Shown: positions 1 through 8,181 of the stretch, in pieces
How the letters are laid out: every line of letters starts with the position of its first letter
How positions within the stretch are numbered: position 1 is the stretch's first letter
DNA from: Actinoallomurus iriomotensis
Lineage (GTDB): Bacteria; Actinomycetota; Actinomycetes; Streptosporangiales; Streptosporangiaceae
DNA: 64,000 nt
Direction of reading: 5' to 3'
NCBI RefSeq assembly: GCF_030269445.1
Contig: NZ_BSTJ01000008.1
Coordinates: 124,001-188,000, forward strand
Notes under the pieces: model-generated
Seen by the model: only the letters and a program-made list of their open reading frames with translations
Database searches by the model: none
Told to the model about the DNA's origin: nothing
Program-made: the position numbers and the translations under genes

Positions 1-210
1 ACGGGGCTGTCGGTGACCGGGGACGCGGACCTGCGGATCGACTTCGAGCTGCGAGTCCGCCGGAACGCCCAGCAGTACGCGATGCGCGCCCACGGCAGCC
101 AGGCACGCGGCGACCGCACCCAGCTCGCCCGGCTGGCCGTCCAGGGCGACCGCGAATGGCTGCGCTGGCTGGTGCCCTGCGGGGACGTGCCGGAGCGAGG
201 GCGCGCCTGA
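1..210 (+). CDS. C-terminal end of an unrecognised protein (partial at left edge)
   Basis: The reading frame is open from the first base of the window to a TGA at 208-210, so this is the last 69 residues of a protein that starts outside the window. A GTG at 13 lies inside the frame but has no convincing ribosome site, so I treat it as internal. The fragment is rich in Arg, Ala and Asp, with no membrane segment or recognisable motif. It is convergent with the HAD-like gene that ends at 232. I do not recognise the family. It is called coding because of its high third-position GC and its tight convergent spacing. Confidence 0.5.
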   Translation, partial: TGLSVTGDADLRIDFELRVRRNAQQYAMRAHGSQARGDRTQLARLAVQGDREWLRWLVPCGDVPERGRA

Positions 211-231
211 TCGGCCTGGTGCGTCTCTTCC

Positions 232-978
232 TCAGGCGGCGTGGCGGTGGCCGCCGACGTGGAGTTCGGACAGGTCCGTCACGACGACGTCCGCGCCGTG
301 TTCGCGCAGCGCTCCGCCGCCCAGGCGATCGACGCCGACGACCAGGCCGAACCCGCCGCGCTTGGCGGCCATCAGGGCCGCCGGCGACTCCTCGATGACC
401 GCGGTGTGACGCGGTTCGACGCCCAGTTGCAGCGCGGCCCGTACGAACAGCGCGGTGTCGGGGCAGAACGGAAGCCGCGTGCCGGGCGCGCGCAGGCCGT
501 CCAGGACGATGTCGAACATGTCCACGACACCGGCGTTCCTCAGCACCTCGGTACCGTGCCGCTGCGTGCACACCGCCGCCGTGCGAAGACCGCGCCGGTG
601 GGACTCCCGGATCAGCGTGACCGCGGAGGCGAACGGGCTCACCCCGTGCCGGTGAACCTCGCCGAGGAAGAACTCCTCGTGCCGGATCATCAGTCCCCGC
701 AGATCGTCGTAGGGCAGGCAGATGTCACGGGAGGCGAGGAAGTCCCGTGCCCCCGCCAGCCGCGGCTTGCCGTGCGTGTAACGCAGAAAGTCGGCCCGGA
801 CGTCGAACGGCACGAAGACGGTCTCGTGGGTCGCCGCGTACGTGCGCAGGAAGGGGTCGAACACCGTCTTCCAGGCCCCCGCCGACGTACGCGCGCTGTC
901 GATGACCACGCCGTCCACTCCGAAGATCACCGCTGTTATGTCGCCGCCGAGCTCACACTCCCCGGATCTCCTCTGCAT
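232..978 (-). CDS. HAD-superfamily (beta-phosphoglucomutase-like) protein lacking the nucleophile Asp
   Basis: The 248-residue protein has the length and order of a HAD subfamily I phosphatase or phosphomutase with an alpha-helical cap. Motif I reads VIFGVDGVV at residues 17-25. The first Asp of the usual DxDG, which is the phospho-acceptor, is a Gly (codon GGA, residue 20), while the second Asp (residue 22) is kept. The motif III lysine region reads RLPFCPD, without the normal KPxPD lysine. Motif IV reads IEES where ED is usual. Family knowledge says these residues carry catalysis, so I infer a catalytically dead or repurposed HAD fold. Start ATG 978 was chosen because motif I lies close to the N-terminus. 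A shorter start is possible. It is 95 bp downstream of the V-ATPase-F-like gene on the same strand. Confidence 0.8.
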   Translation of the reverse strand: MQRRSGECELGGDITAVIFGVDGVVIDSARTSAGAWKTVFDPFLRTYAATHETVFVPFDVRADFLRYTHGKPRLAGARDFLASRDICLPYDDLRGLMIRHEEFFLGEVHRHGVSPFASAVTLIRESHRRGLRTAAVCTQRHGTEVLRNAGVVDMFDIVLDGLRAPGTRLPFCPDTALFVRAALQLGVEPRHTAVIEESPAALMAAKRGGFGLVVGVDRLGGGALREHGADVVVTDLSELHVGGHRHAA

Positions 979-1073
979 GGCCCGCTCACCTCATTCCCCC
1001 CGCTGGGCCCGTTCCTTCAGTCTTCCCGTCACGCCGGGGCGGCGACCGTGCGGGGGCCGTGAATCTGGCCTGC

Positions 1074-1289
1074 TCACGGCGGCATCACCGCCGTGAGCGG
1101 CCACGACGCCGTCCGGCCGGCCAGGGTCCGTGCCGCGCGCGAGGTCAGCACTACGACGGCGACGTCATCGCCCAGCGACTGCCAGGCGGCGAGTACGGCC
1201 TCGGGCTCCTCGGCGGGGATGACGATCGCCCCCGCGAGACCGAACTCCAGGACCTTTCCGCTTTCCCCGATCACCGCGATCTTCGCCAT
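1074..1289 (-). CDS. Small V-type ATPase subunit F-like protein
   Basis: A 71-residue protein starts at ATG 1289, preceded by GGAAG about 9 bases upstream. The N-terminus MAKIAVIGESGKVLEFGLAG resembles the first strand and loop of V/A-type ATPase subunit F (Vma7/NtpG), where a KIAVIG strand is followed by a conserved F-x-LAG. The middle AVVVLTS matches the second core strand. No other V-ATPase subunit gene is nearby, so a rotary ATPase role is not supported by context. The fold may be reused as a small regulatory or binding module. The neighbour downstream is the altered HAD gene on the same strand. Fold assignment is by motif only. Confidence 0.5.
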   Translation of the reverse strand: MAKIAVIGESGKVLEFGLAGAIVIPAEEPEAVLAAWQSLGDDVAVVVLTSRAARTLAGRTASWPLTAVMPP

Positions 1290-1896
1290 TTTCCGCCTTC
1301 CCGAACGACGACTGCCGGAGGAGGAGAGCGCCGGCGACGACGCGCCGATCGCGACGGACCGACAACACCGGCCGTCCCGGCCACCGGAGTCGGCCCGGAG
1401 CGGGAGGTCGTGTGATGTCGGCATGTGAACCATGGTCGGTCGTGATGACCGGTTCGGGGCAGGGCCGCACGGAAGTCGGTCAAGGGACCTTCGCCCCGGT
1501 TCGCCGTACGGACCCGCGCACCCCGCGCCGCCCCGCGGCCGACGGCCCGCCGAACCCCGGAGGACCTTGGCCCCGACTCCGGCATACCGCAGCGGACTGA
1601 CCCGGCGCGCCCGTGCGCTCTGGGGTTGGTCGGGCTGAGGCGGCGATCCGGGTTCAGCGTCCGTGCGCGGCGGAGGCGCGGCTTTCGCCCAGGACGGCGG
1701 TTTCTGCCGAGCCCCCGTGAACCCCGGTCCCGGATGCCGGTGGTCGGGTCCGGGGGCGGTTCCCGTCCAGCGTCCGTGCCACTCCTGAGGCCGGTTGGCG
1801 GTCTTGGCCCCGCACAGTCCCCGGGTGGGGGTCCCCGGTCCGGGCGGTCCCCGCCCGCCTCGGGGGCTCCAGCCCACTTCCATTGTCAAGCGCTGG
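1290..1896. other. Long GC-rich intergenic region without a supported gene
   Basis: About 600 bases separate the V-ATPase-F-like gene from the MFS terminator. Open frames exist on both strands, but they have biased Arg/Pro/Gly composition, no plausible ribosome sites and no family signature. The stretch 1700-1870 is full of short CCCGG, GGTCC and CCGGG words, and the phrase CAGCGTCCGTGC occurs at about 1656 and 1773. I see no RNA gene. The promoter of the small gene at 1289 must lie in the left part. Confidence 0.5.
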
Positions 1897-1920
1897 ATCC
1901 CCGGGCGGAAGCCCGGGGAT
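1897..1920 (-). terminator. Hairpin terminator of the MFS gene
   Basis: A perfect 10-bp inverted repeat, ATCCCCGGGC / GCCCGGGGAT, with a 4-base loop (GGAA on the plus strand) lies 26-49 bases beyond the MFS stop codon. There is no strong T-run, as is common for actinomycete terminators. Confidence 0.7.
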
Positions 1921-1945
1921 TCCCTGTGGATAACGCCGCGGCGGA

Positions 1946-3535
1946 TCAGCCGTGCGCCGTGCCGGACAGCGACGGCTCGGGTTCCGCCGTCGCGGGGCGT
2001 TCGCCGGGAGAAACGTCGGGGCGGCGGGTGTTCGGCAGCAGCAGGGCGACCAGGACGGTGCCGGCGCCGAGGATGAGGCCGCCCACCAGGCTCGTGTGCG
2101 CGACCGCGTGAGCGAAGGCGTGGTCCGCCGCGTGCACCAGTGACGCCGCGCGTCCGGGGCCCGCGGTGGCGGTCACCTTCTCCGCCACGGTCAGCGCCCC
2201 GCCGATCGACTCCTCGGCCGCCTTCGCCGCGGCTGCGGGCAGCCGGCCGCCGATCGCCGTCGTCACGTCCGCTCGGTACGCGTCGGCCAGGACCGAGCCG
2301 AGGATGGCGATGCCGAGCGAGCCGCCGAGTTCGAGCGACGTGTCGTTCACCGCGCCGCCCACGCCGAGGCGTTCCTCGGGGAACGCGCCCATGATGGCGT
2401 CGGTGCAGGGGGAGACGCTGAGTCCGATCGCCACGCCGAGCAGCAGCAGCGAGGGCAGGAACGTGCCGTACCCGGATCCGTCGTCGACGCGGGTGAGCAG
2501 CAGGATGCCGGCCGTGCCCAGGGCCATGCCGAGCACCACCGTGACCTTCGTGCCGAGCCGCGGGGTGAGCACGCCCGTGACGGCGGCGCCCGCGAACACC
2601 GCGCCGGCCAGCGGCAGCAGCCGTACGCCGGTGGACAGCGGGCCGTAGCCCAGGACGAACTGCAGGTGCTGCGTCAGGTAGTAGATCGACCCGAACGCCG
2701 CGAGGAAGAACAGCGCGACCGCGAGGTTCGCCCCGCCGAACGTACGGTCGCGGAACCGGCGGACGTCCAGGATCGGGCGCGGGTGCCGCAGCTCCCACCA
2801 GACGAACGCGGCCAGACCGGCGCCGGCCACGACGGCGGCCGTGATCGCACCGGTGCCCCACCCGAACCGGGGGCCCTCGATGATCATGTAGACGAGCGCG
2901 GCCAGGAAGATCACCGACAGCAGGCCGCCGATGAGGTCGAGTCGTTCCCGGCCGCCCGCGCGGGACGGCGGTACGAGCACGAGCGCGGCGACCACGGCGA
3001 CGGCCGCGACCGGGACGTTGATCAGGAACGTGAACCCCCACGAGTGGCTCTCGAGCAGCCACCCGGCCAGCAGCGGCCCGGCCGCGATGGCCAGCCCCGA
3101 CGTGGCGGTCCAGATGGTGATCGCCCGCGCCCGCTCTCGCCGGGGGAACGTCGCGCTCAGCAGCGACAGCGTCGCGGGCATGATCATCGCCGCGCCGACG
3201 CCCATCACCGCCCGGGCCGTGATCACCCCCGCGGTCTCATGGACCAGGCTGCCGGTCACCGAGCCGGCGGCGAACACCACGAGACCGGCCAGGAGCGCGC
3301 CGCGGCGGCTGTACTTGTCGCCGATCGCGCCCATCACCAGCATCAACGCCGCGTACGGCACCGTGTAGGCGTCGATGACCCACTGCAGGTCGCTGCTGCT
3401 GAGGCCGAGGTCGCGCGTCATCGCCGGCGCCGCGACGAGCAGCGAGGTGTTGGCCATGACGATGATCAGCAGGCTCAGGCACAGCACGGCCAGCGCGGCC
3501 CACCGGCGGGAGTACGGCCGGTCCGTCCGATTCAT
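1946..3535 (-). CDS. MFS multidrug exporter, DHA2 (EmrB/QacA) family, 14 TM
   Basis: The 529-residue protein has the length and hydrophobic pattern of 14-helix drug:H+ antiporters. It begins with a short basic tail (residues 1-10) and a first helix at about 14-34. The loop GDKYSRRGAL (about residues 72-81) is the family motif A between TM2 and TM3. The segment GVGAAMIMPATLSLL (about 111-125) is the DHA2-type TM4 motif. Start ATG 3535 has GGAGGGG 5-6 bases upstream. It is divergent from a TetR gene, and the 96-bp gap contains two palindromes that can repress both directions. The likely role is efflux of a hydrophobic drug or metabolite at the cytoplasmic membrane, induced when the TetR binds its ligand. 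The substrate cannot be read from sequence. Confidence 0.9.
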   Translation of the reverse strand: MNRTDRPYSRRWAALAVLCLSLLIIVMANTSLLVAAPAMTRDLGLSSSDLQWVIDAYTVPYAALMLVMGAIGDKYSRRGALLAGLVVFAAGSVTGSLVHETAGVITARAVMGVGAAMIMPATLSLLSATFPRRERARAITIWTATSGLAIAAGPLLAGWLLESHSWGFTFLINVPVAAVAVVAALVLVPPSRAGGRERLDLIGGLLSVIFLAALVYMIIEGPRFGWGTGAITAAVVAGAGLAAFVWWELRHPRPILDVRRFRDRTFGGANLAVALFFLAAFGSIYYLTQHLQFVLGYGPLSTGVRLLPLAGAVFAGAAVTGVLTPRLGTKVTVVLGMALGTAGILLLTRVDDGSGYGTFLPSLLLLGVAIGLSVSPCTDAIMGAFPEERLGVGGAVNDTSLELGGSLGIAILGSVLADAYRADVTTAIGGRLPAAAAKAAEESIGGALTVAEKVTATAGPGRAASLVHAADHAFAHAVAHTSLVGGLILGAGTVLVALLLPNTRRPDVSPGERPATAEPEPSLSGTAHG

Positions 3536-3561
3536 GATCGCCCCTCCGATATGAGATCAAT

Positions 3562-3605
3562 TTGCACACCACTGTGCAAGCTAGTCATCTGCACACCGGT
3601 GTGCA
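3562..3605. promoter_or_regulatory. Two TetR operator palindromes between MFS and tetR
   Basis: TTGCACACCACTGTGCAA (3562-3579, 7-bp arms) and TGCACACCGGTGTGCA (3590-3605, perfect 16-bp palindrome) share the half-site TGCACAC. Their centres are 27 bp apart, in the middle of the divergent promoter region. This is the expected layout for autoregulation by the TetR encoded at 3632 and control of the exporter. Confidence 0.8.
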
Positions 3606-3631
3606 AGAATGTGGCTTGTGAAAGGAGTCAC

Positions 3632-4255
3632 ATGAGCGAGGCGAGGCGGACCGGCCGTGCCGAGGCCAACCGGCGGCACATCCTGGCCGTCGCCACGCGG
3701 GAGCTGATCCGCGACCCGGACGCGAGCATGGACGACATCGCCCGCGCCGCCGGCGTCGTGCGCCGCACCGTCTACGGCCACTTCCCGAGCCGTGAGGCGC
3801 TGATCGAGGGCATCGCCGACCAGGTCGCCCGCGAGGTCACCGACGCGCTGAGCCGGGCCACCACCGGCGTCACCTCGCCGGTCGATGCGCTCGTGGCCGC
3901 GACCACCGCGACCTGGGCGATCGGCGACCGCTACCGGCTGCTCATCTCCCTGGCCCAGCGCAACCTGACCGGCGGCGGCATCCGCGACCACCTGCGGCCC
4001 GCGCGCGAGGGGGTCGCCGGCCTGCTGGAGGAGGGCGCACGGCGCGGCGACTTCACCCGGCACCTGCCGCCGAGCGTGCTCGCCCACGCCCTCGAGTCGC
4101 TCATCCTCGGGCTCCTGCAGGCGGTCAACGACGGGCTGTGGCAGAGCGCGGACCCGGCCCGGGAGGTCGCCCGCACGTGCCTCATCGCCGCGGGCGTGCC
4201 CGCCGCCGACGCGGACGCGGCGGTGAACGGCCAGGCGAGGGCGGTAACGGCTTGA
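3632..4255 (+). CDS. TetR/AcrR-family repressor (207 aa) of the divergent exporter
   Basis: Start ATG 3632 follows AAAGGAG at 3621-3627, giving 207 residues. The N-terminal helix-turn-helix is visible at about residues 30-58 (MDDIARAAGVV, then RRTVYGHFPSREALIEGI), with the typical TVYxHF recognition helix. The C-terminal half is a helical ligand-binding and dimerisation domain with no enzymatic motif. Its own promoter overlaps two TGCACAC palindromes also facing the MFS gene. I infer that it represses both and is released by a compound the pump exports. The downstream GAF protein starts 74 bp later and is probably separate. Confidence 0.9.
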   Translation: MSEARRTGRAEANRRHILAVATRELIRDPDASMDDIARAAGVVRRTVYGHFPSREALIEGIADQVAREVTDALSRATTGVTSPVDALVAATTATWAIGDRYRLLISLAQRNLTGGGIRDHLRPAREGVAGLLEEGARRGDFTRHLPPSVLAHALESLILGLLQAVNDGLWQSADPAREVARTCLIAAGVPAADADAAVNGQARAVTA

Positions 4256-4329
4256 CCGAAATGGTCATGGCCTGCCGTGGACAAACCGTCGACACGCGGA
4301 GTTCGTCGATGATCCTTTAATGTGCGTGC

Positions 4330-5124
4330 GTGCGCATTCCCCCCAGAAGACGGCTTTACCTCACCACGACCGTCGGCATCGCCTCCGTCGCCCTGGTGGC
4401 GATCTCCGGGGCCGAGGCGGGCGAGGCCGGTCCGTGGAAGCCCTGGTGGATCGTGCTCGGCGTGGTGATGAGCGTCGTCGGGGCGGCGGTCCCCGGCTAT
4501 GAGCAGATCCGCAAGGAACGCCAGCGCAAGACCGCCGAGCAGGAGGCGATCGAGGCCGCCGTCGAGATGCGCGTCACGATCAACGACGCGCTCGACCCGA
4601 TCGTGCGTCAGCTGGGGCGCATCGCGACCGCCGCGAACCGCCAGGAGCGGGGAAACCTGCGGGAGGCGACCATCCCCATGGTCCTCGACTCCGCGGCGCA
4701 TCTGATCAAGGGCCGCCGCGTGCGGGCCTGCCTGTTCCGGCTCGAGGACGGCAGCCCGAAGAAGCTCGTGCCCGTCCAGTACGCCGGGCGCGCGGACGCG
4801 CCCCTGACGGTCTTCACCGAGGGCACGCCCGAGGGCGACTCCGTCTTCGCGATGATCCGCGACAACGAGCACGCGCACTCCGCCGACGTCGACCGCGACC
4901 CGCCGCCGGGCTGGGCCGGGTCGGCCGACCACGGCTACCGGTCCTTCGTCGCCGTGCCCGTCGTGGCCGGGCACACGCCGTACGGGATCCTCACCGTGGA
5001 CGCCATGAACGTCGGGGGAGTGAGCCGGTCCGACATCCCGTTCGCACGGCTGCTGGCGGGCCTGCTCGCCGGCGCCCTCGCGTACGGGACGAACGAGGAG
5101 GGGATCCGGCGCCTCGTGCGTTGA
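4330..5124 (+). CDS. Membrane-anchored GAF-domain protein
   Basis: A 264-residue protein starts at GTG 4330. The N-terminus has two hydrophobic segments (about residues 9-27 and 37-56), followed by a charged linker rich in Lys, Glu and Gln (58-85) that looks helical. Residues about 95-250 have the pattern of a GAF sensor domain, including SFVAVPVVAG and YGILTVDAM, which are the conserved central strands. No kinase, cyclase or HTH output domain is present, so it is a stand-alone sensor or a partner of another protein. The next small gene starts 59 bp downstream on the same strand. The GAF call is by pattern and moderately secure. The ligand is unknown. Confidence 0.7.
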   Translation: MRIPPRRRLYLTTTVGIASVALVAISGAEAGEAGPWKPWWIVLGVVMSVVGAAVPGYEQIRKERQRKTAEQEAIEAAVEMRVTINDALDPIVRQLGRIATAANRQERGNLREATIPMVLDSAAHLIKGRRVRACLFRLEDGSPKKLVPVQYAGRADAPLTVFTEGTPEGDSVFAMIRDNEHAHSADVDRDPPPGWAGSADHGYRSFVAVPVVAGHTPYGILTVDAMNVGGVSRSDIPFARLLAGLLAGALAYGTNEEGIRRLVR

Positions 5125-5183
5125 TTCGTTTGACCTTTCGTCCGGCGTTCCGGACACTGACGGAAGAAGGGGAGTGGGGGCCT

Positions 5184-5348
5184 ATGCCAGGCGACATCGT
5201 GGTGCGGGACTCCGACGACAGGTCGGAGCGGATGATCAAGGATCCGGGCCGCTACTTCGCCGAGGCGCGCGAGCGTGCCGAACGCGAGGTCCGGCGCGAG
5301 GCCGAGGTGCGCAAGGACGCCGCCGGGCAGGACGAGCCGGGCGACTGA
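5184..5348 (+). CDS. Small charged conserved-type protein (54 aa)
   Basis: Start ATG 5184 follows a purine-rich GAAGGGGAGTGGGGG. An upstream in-frame start at 5121 would overlap the GAF gene and has no such site. The protein is highly charged, and the stretch KDPGRYFAEARERAEREV (residues 19-36) forms an amphipathic helix. It has no membrane segment and no cysteines. Similar small KDPxxYF-type proteins are familiar in actinomycetes, but I know no function. It may be co-transcribed with the GAF protein. Confidence 0.6.
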   Translation: MPGDIVVRDSDDRSERMIKDPGRYFAEARERAEREVRREAEVRKDAAGQDEPGD

Positions 5349-5436
5349 CCCGCCCGAGGTGCGAAGGGCCCGTTTCGCGGGAAGGTCGTCAGTCACGAGC
5401 GGTTGACCGCCGGTGGCGACGACCCAGGGGGATCGC

Positions 5437-6903
5437 ATGCGGGCCGATACGGACGTGCTCATCGTGGGCGGCGGGCCGACGGGCCTGATGCTGGCCGGCG
5501 ACCTCGCCGCCGCCGGTGTCGCCTGCGCCGTCCTCGAACGCCGCGACCAGGAGTCCAACCTCACGCGCGCCTTCGGCGTGCACGCGCGCACCCTCGAACT
5601 GCTCGACGCGCGGGGACTCGCCGACGACCTCGTCGCGACCGGCGTGCCGGCGTCCGGCCTCGGCCCATTCGGCCTGCGCTTCTTCACGCTGCCGACCCGC
5701 TTCCCGTACGTCCTGATCACACCGCAGTACGAGACCGAGCGCGTGCTCGCCGACCGGGCGCGCGCGGCCGGCGCGGTGATCGTGCCGGGCGCCGATGTGG
5801 TGGCGCTGCGCCAGGACGCCGAGGGTGTCGACGTGACGGTGCGCGAGGCCGGCGGTGCGACGCGCACGCTGCGAGCCCACTACGCCGTGGGCGCCGACGG
5901 CGTGCACAGCACCGTACGCCGCGAGCTCGGCCTGCCGTTCCCCGGCCGCTCGGTGGTGCGCTCGGTGATGATCTGCGACGTCCGGCTCGCCGAGTCCCCG
6001 CCGGACACGGTGACGGCACGGGCCACCGGGGCGGGGTTCGTCTTCATCGCGCCGTTCGGCGACGGCTGGCACCGCGTCATCGCCTGGAACCGCCGCAACC
6101 AGCTCCCCGACACCGCCCCGGTCGACTTCGAGGAGGTCCGCCGGGTCACCCACGCGGTCCTCGGCACCGACCTGGGCATGCACGACCCGCGCTGGATCTC
6201 GCGGTTCCACAGCGACGAACGCCAGGTGCCGCGCTACCGCGACCGCCGGATCTTCCTCGCCGGGGACGCCGCCCACGTGCACTCGCCGGCCGGCGGCATG
6301 GGAATGAACACCGGCCTGCAGGACGCGGTCAACCTCGCCTGGAAGCTCAGCGCCGCGATCCAGGGCTGGGCGCCGGACGGGCTGCTGGACACCTATCACG
6401 ACGAGCGGTATCCGGTCGGCCGGCGTGTCCTGCGCACGAGCGGCACCATCCTGCGCGCCGGGCTCCTGCGCCCGCGCGTCCTGCGCGCGCTCCGGGACAC
6501 CGCCCTGCGGGTCGCGGCGGGCCTGCGCCCGGTCGCACGGCGCATGGCGGGCGCCGTCTCGATGATCGACCTGTCCTATCCGGCACCGCGCGGCTCGCAT
6601 CCTCTCGTCGGCCGCCGCGCGCCGGACATCCCGCTGGCCGGCGACGCGCCGCGCCGGCTCTACCGCGCGCTGCGGCCGGGCCGCTTCCTGCTGGTCGTAC
6701 CGCCCGGCACCGACGGCTCGGGGATCGCCGCCTGGCGCGACCGGGTCGACCTGGTCACCGCGGGCGGGCCGACGCGCACGACCGTCCTCGTACGGCCCGA
6801 CGGGTACATCGCCTGGGCCGCGGAGGGGCCCGACGCAAGGTCGGGCGTACGCGCGGCGCTACGTCAGTGGTGCGGTCCGGCCACGGGCCGGGTCGCGCAC
6901 TGA
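5437..6903 (+). CDS. FAD-dependent aromatic monooxygenase (PHBH/PheA-TfdB type)
   Basis: Start ATG 5437 is preceded by AGGGGG at good spacing. A GTG 24 bases upstream is less likely. The 488-residue protein shows the three flavin signatures in order: GGGPTG (residues 11-16) in the Rossmann fold, the DG motif GADGVHSTVR (about 152-161), and the GD motif FLAGDAAHVHSP (about 272-283) followed by GMGMNTGLQDA. The C-terminal third is the thioredoxin-like domain typical of phenol-hydroxylase-type enzymes. The expected reaction is NAD(P)H-dependent ring hydroxylation of an aromatic compound, or inactivation of an aromatic antibiotic as in rifampicin monooxygenases. There is no pathway context, so the substrate is open. 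Confidence 0.88.
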   Translation: MRADTDVLIVGGGPTGLMLAGDLAAAGVACAVLERRDQESNLTRAFGVHARTLELLDARGLADDLVATGVPASGLGPFGLRFFTLPTRFPYVLITPQYETERVLADRARAAGAVIVPGADVVALRQDAEGVDVTVREAGGATRTLRAHYAVGADGVHSTVRRELGLPFPGRSVVRSVMICDVRLAESPPDTVTARATGAGFVFIAPFGDGWHRVIAWNRRNQLPDTAPVDFEEVRRVTHAVLGTDLGMHDPRWISRFHSDERQVPRYRDRRIFLAGDAAHVHSPAGGMGMNTGLQDAVNLAWKLSAAIQGWAPDGLLDTYHDERYPVGRRVLRTSGTILRAGLLRPRVLRALRDTALRVAAGLRPVARRMAGAVSMIDLSYPAPRGSHPLVGRRAPDIPLAGDAPRRLYRALRPGRFLLVVPPGTDGSGIAAWRDRVDLVTAGGPTRTTVLVRPDGYIAWAAEGPDARSGVRAALRQWCGPATGRVAH

Positions 6904-6907
6904 CGCC

Positions 6908-7090
6908 TCATCCCTCGTCCGAGCGTTCGTCGCCGGGCAGCGGCTCGTGGTGCGTCTCCTTGGTGGCGTCGTAACGCCGACCGACCGACTCGGCGGCGCG
7001 GTCGGACAGTTCCGACGCGTCGGGAGTGGTGTCGTTCCGGTCCTCCTGCTCCTTGGGTGCCTGGTCGTCGCGCCCGGCCTCGGTCTCCAT
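6908..7090 (-). CDS. Small acidic hydrophilic protein (60 aa)
   Basis: Start ATG 7090 follows GAGGAGG 6-7 bases upstream. A longer in-frame GTG start at 7123 lacks a site and would swallow this one. The protein is acidic and almost free of hydrophobic residues (many Asp, Glu, Ser, Thr), so it is probably disordered. It stops 4 bp from the end of the convergent monooxygenase gene. I do not recognise a family. Confidence 0.55.
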   Translation of the reverse strand: METEAGRDDQAPKEQEDRNDTTPDASELSDRAAESVGRRYDATKETHHEPLPGDERSDEG

Positions 7091-7190
7091 CGGATCGCCT
7101 CCTCGTGGGTCGTCGTTCGTCACGTTCCGGCCCTACCCAAACGGGAACGGTTCGATCATCCGCGGCCTCCCGGCCCGATAGGTTCGACCC

Positions 7191-8123
7191 GTGAGCGGGG
7201 GAGGGACGACGGCGTGGGAGGCGGAGCGGACCGTCTCGGCGGAACGCGCGGCCGACCTCATCGGCGCGCGGTTCCCCCGCCTGCGCGGCGCGACCGTCGA
7301 GGCGCTGGCCACCGGCTGGGACAACACCGTGTTCCTTGTCGGCGGAGAATGGATCTTCCGGTTCCCGCGCCGTTCGGTCGCGCTTCCCGGCGTGCGGCGG
7401 GAGCTCGCCGTGCTGCCCCGGCTGGCCCCGCGGCTGCCGCTGCCCGTACCCGTGCCGGAGTTCGCCGGGCGGCCGTCGCCGGAGTTCCCGTGGCCGTTCT
7501 GGGGGGCCCGGCGCGTACCCGGCCGTGAGCTGGCGGAGGCGGGCCTGCCCGACGGCGCGCGGACCGCCGCGGCGGCCGGTCTCGGCGCGTTCCTGCGCGC
7601 CCTGCACGACCCCGGGCTGGTCTCCGGCCTGGAGGGCGAACTGCCGCGCGACCCGCTGAGCCGCGCCGAGCCGTCCGTACGCGCCCCGATGGCGCGCGAG
7701 CGGCTGGCCCGGCTCGCCGCCGCGGGCGTCTGGGCGCCCGACCCGGCGGTCGAACGCCTCCTGCGCGACGGCGAGCGGCTCGGGACGTCCAGCGCCCCGG
7801 TCGTGGTCTCCCACGGCGACCTGCACATTCGTCACCTGCTCGTGGATCCGGAGAGTGGGGAGGCGGCCGGCGTCATCGACTGGGGCGACCTGTGCGCCGC
7901 CGACCCCGCCGTCGACCTGTCGCTGGCCTACGGCGGCTTCGCCGGCCCGGCCCGTACGGCCCTGCTGTCGGCGTACGGGCCGGTCGGTGCGGAGCGGGAA
8001 CTGCGTGCGCGGGTGCTCGCGGTGTTCCTGTGCGCGGCCCTGGCCGAGTACGCCGCCGACACCGGACGCGAGCGGCTGCTGGCCGAGGCGCTCGCGGGCC
8101 TCGGCCGTGCGGTCGCGGACTGA
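7191..8123 (+). CDS. Aminoglycoside phosphotransferase (APH)-family kinase
   Basis: A 310-residue protein starts at GTG 7191. It shows the APH/choline-kinase fold motifs: the N-lobe WDNTVFLVGGEWIFRFPR (about 43-60) with the lysine-equivalent strand, the catalytic loop HGDLHIRHLLV (about 208-218) with Asp210 as base, and the metal-binding IDWGD (about 228-232) followed by DPAVDLS. The family phosphorylates small molecules (aminoglycosides, macrolides, choline, homoserine). In actinomycetes most members are not resistance enzymes. There is no operon partner, since the tetR at 8182 has its own start region. The substrate cannot be assigned. Confidence 0.85.
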   Translation: MSGGGTTAWEAERTVSAERAADLIGARFPRLRGATVEALATGWDNTVFLVGGEWIFRFPRRSVALPGVRRELAVLPRLAPRLPLPVPVPEFAGRPSPEFPWPFWGARRVPGRELAEAGLPDGARTAAAAGLGAFLRALHDPGLVSGLEGELPRDPLSRAEPSVRAPMARERLARLAAAGVWAPDPAVERLLRDGERLGTSSAPVVVSHGDLHIRHLLVDPESGEAAGVIDWGDLCAADPAVDLSLAYGGFAGPARTALLSAYGPVGAERELRARVLAVFLCAALAEYAADTGRERLLAEALAGLGRAVAD

Positions 8124-8181
8124 TTCCTAGAAATCGGAGCGCTGCTCTCGTTTCGTTGCGATGCTCTGTTACTGTCGAGGG

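Noticed and set aside
1074-3062. A 662-codon minus-strand open frame across the V-ATPase-F-like gene, the intergenic region and the MFS gene
   Set aside because: Only the last 71 codons have coding character and a ribosome site. The remainder is an Arg/Pro/Gly-rich frame on the same strand as the MFS gene but in another phase, kept open by GC bias.
7191-8123. The APH-type gene as an antibiotic resistance gene
   Set aside because: The kinase fold is clear but nothing in the sequence or neighbourhood points to an aminoglycoside or macrolide substrate.
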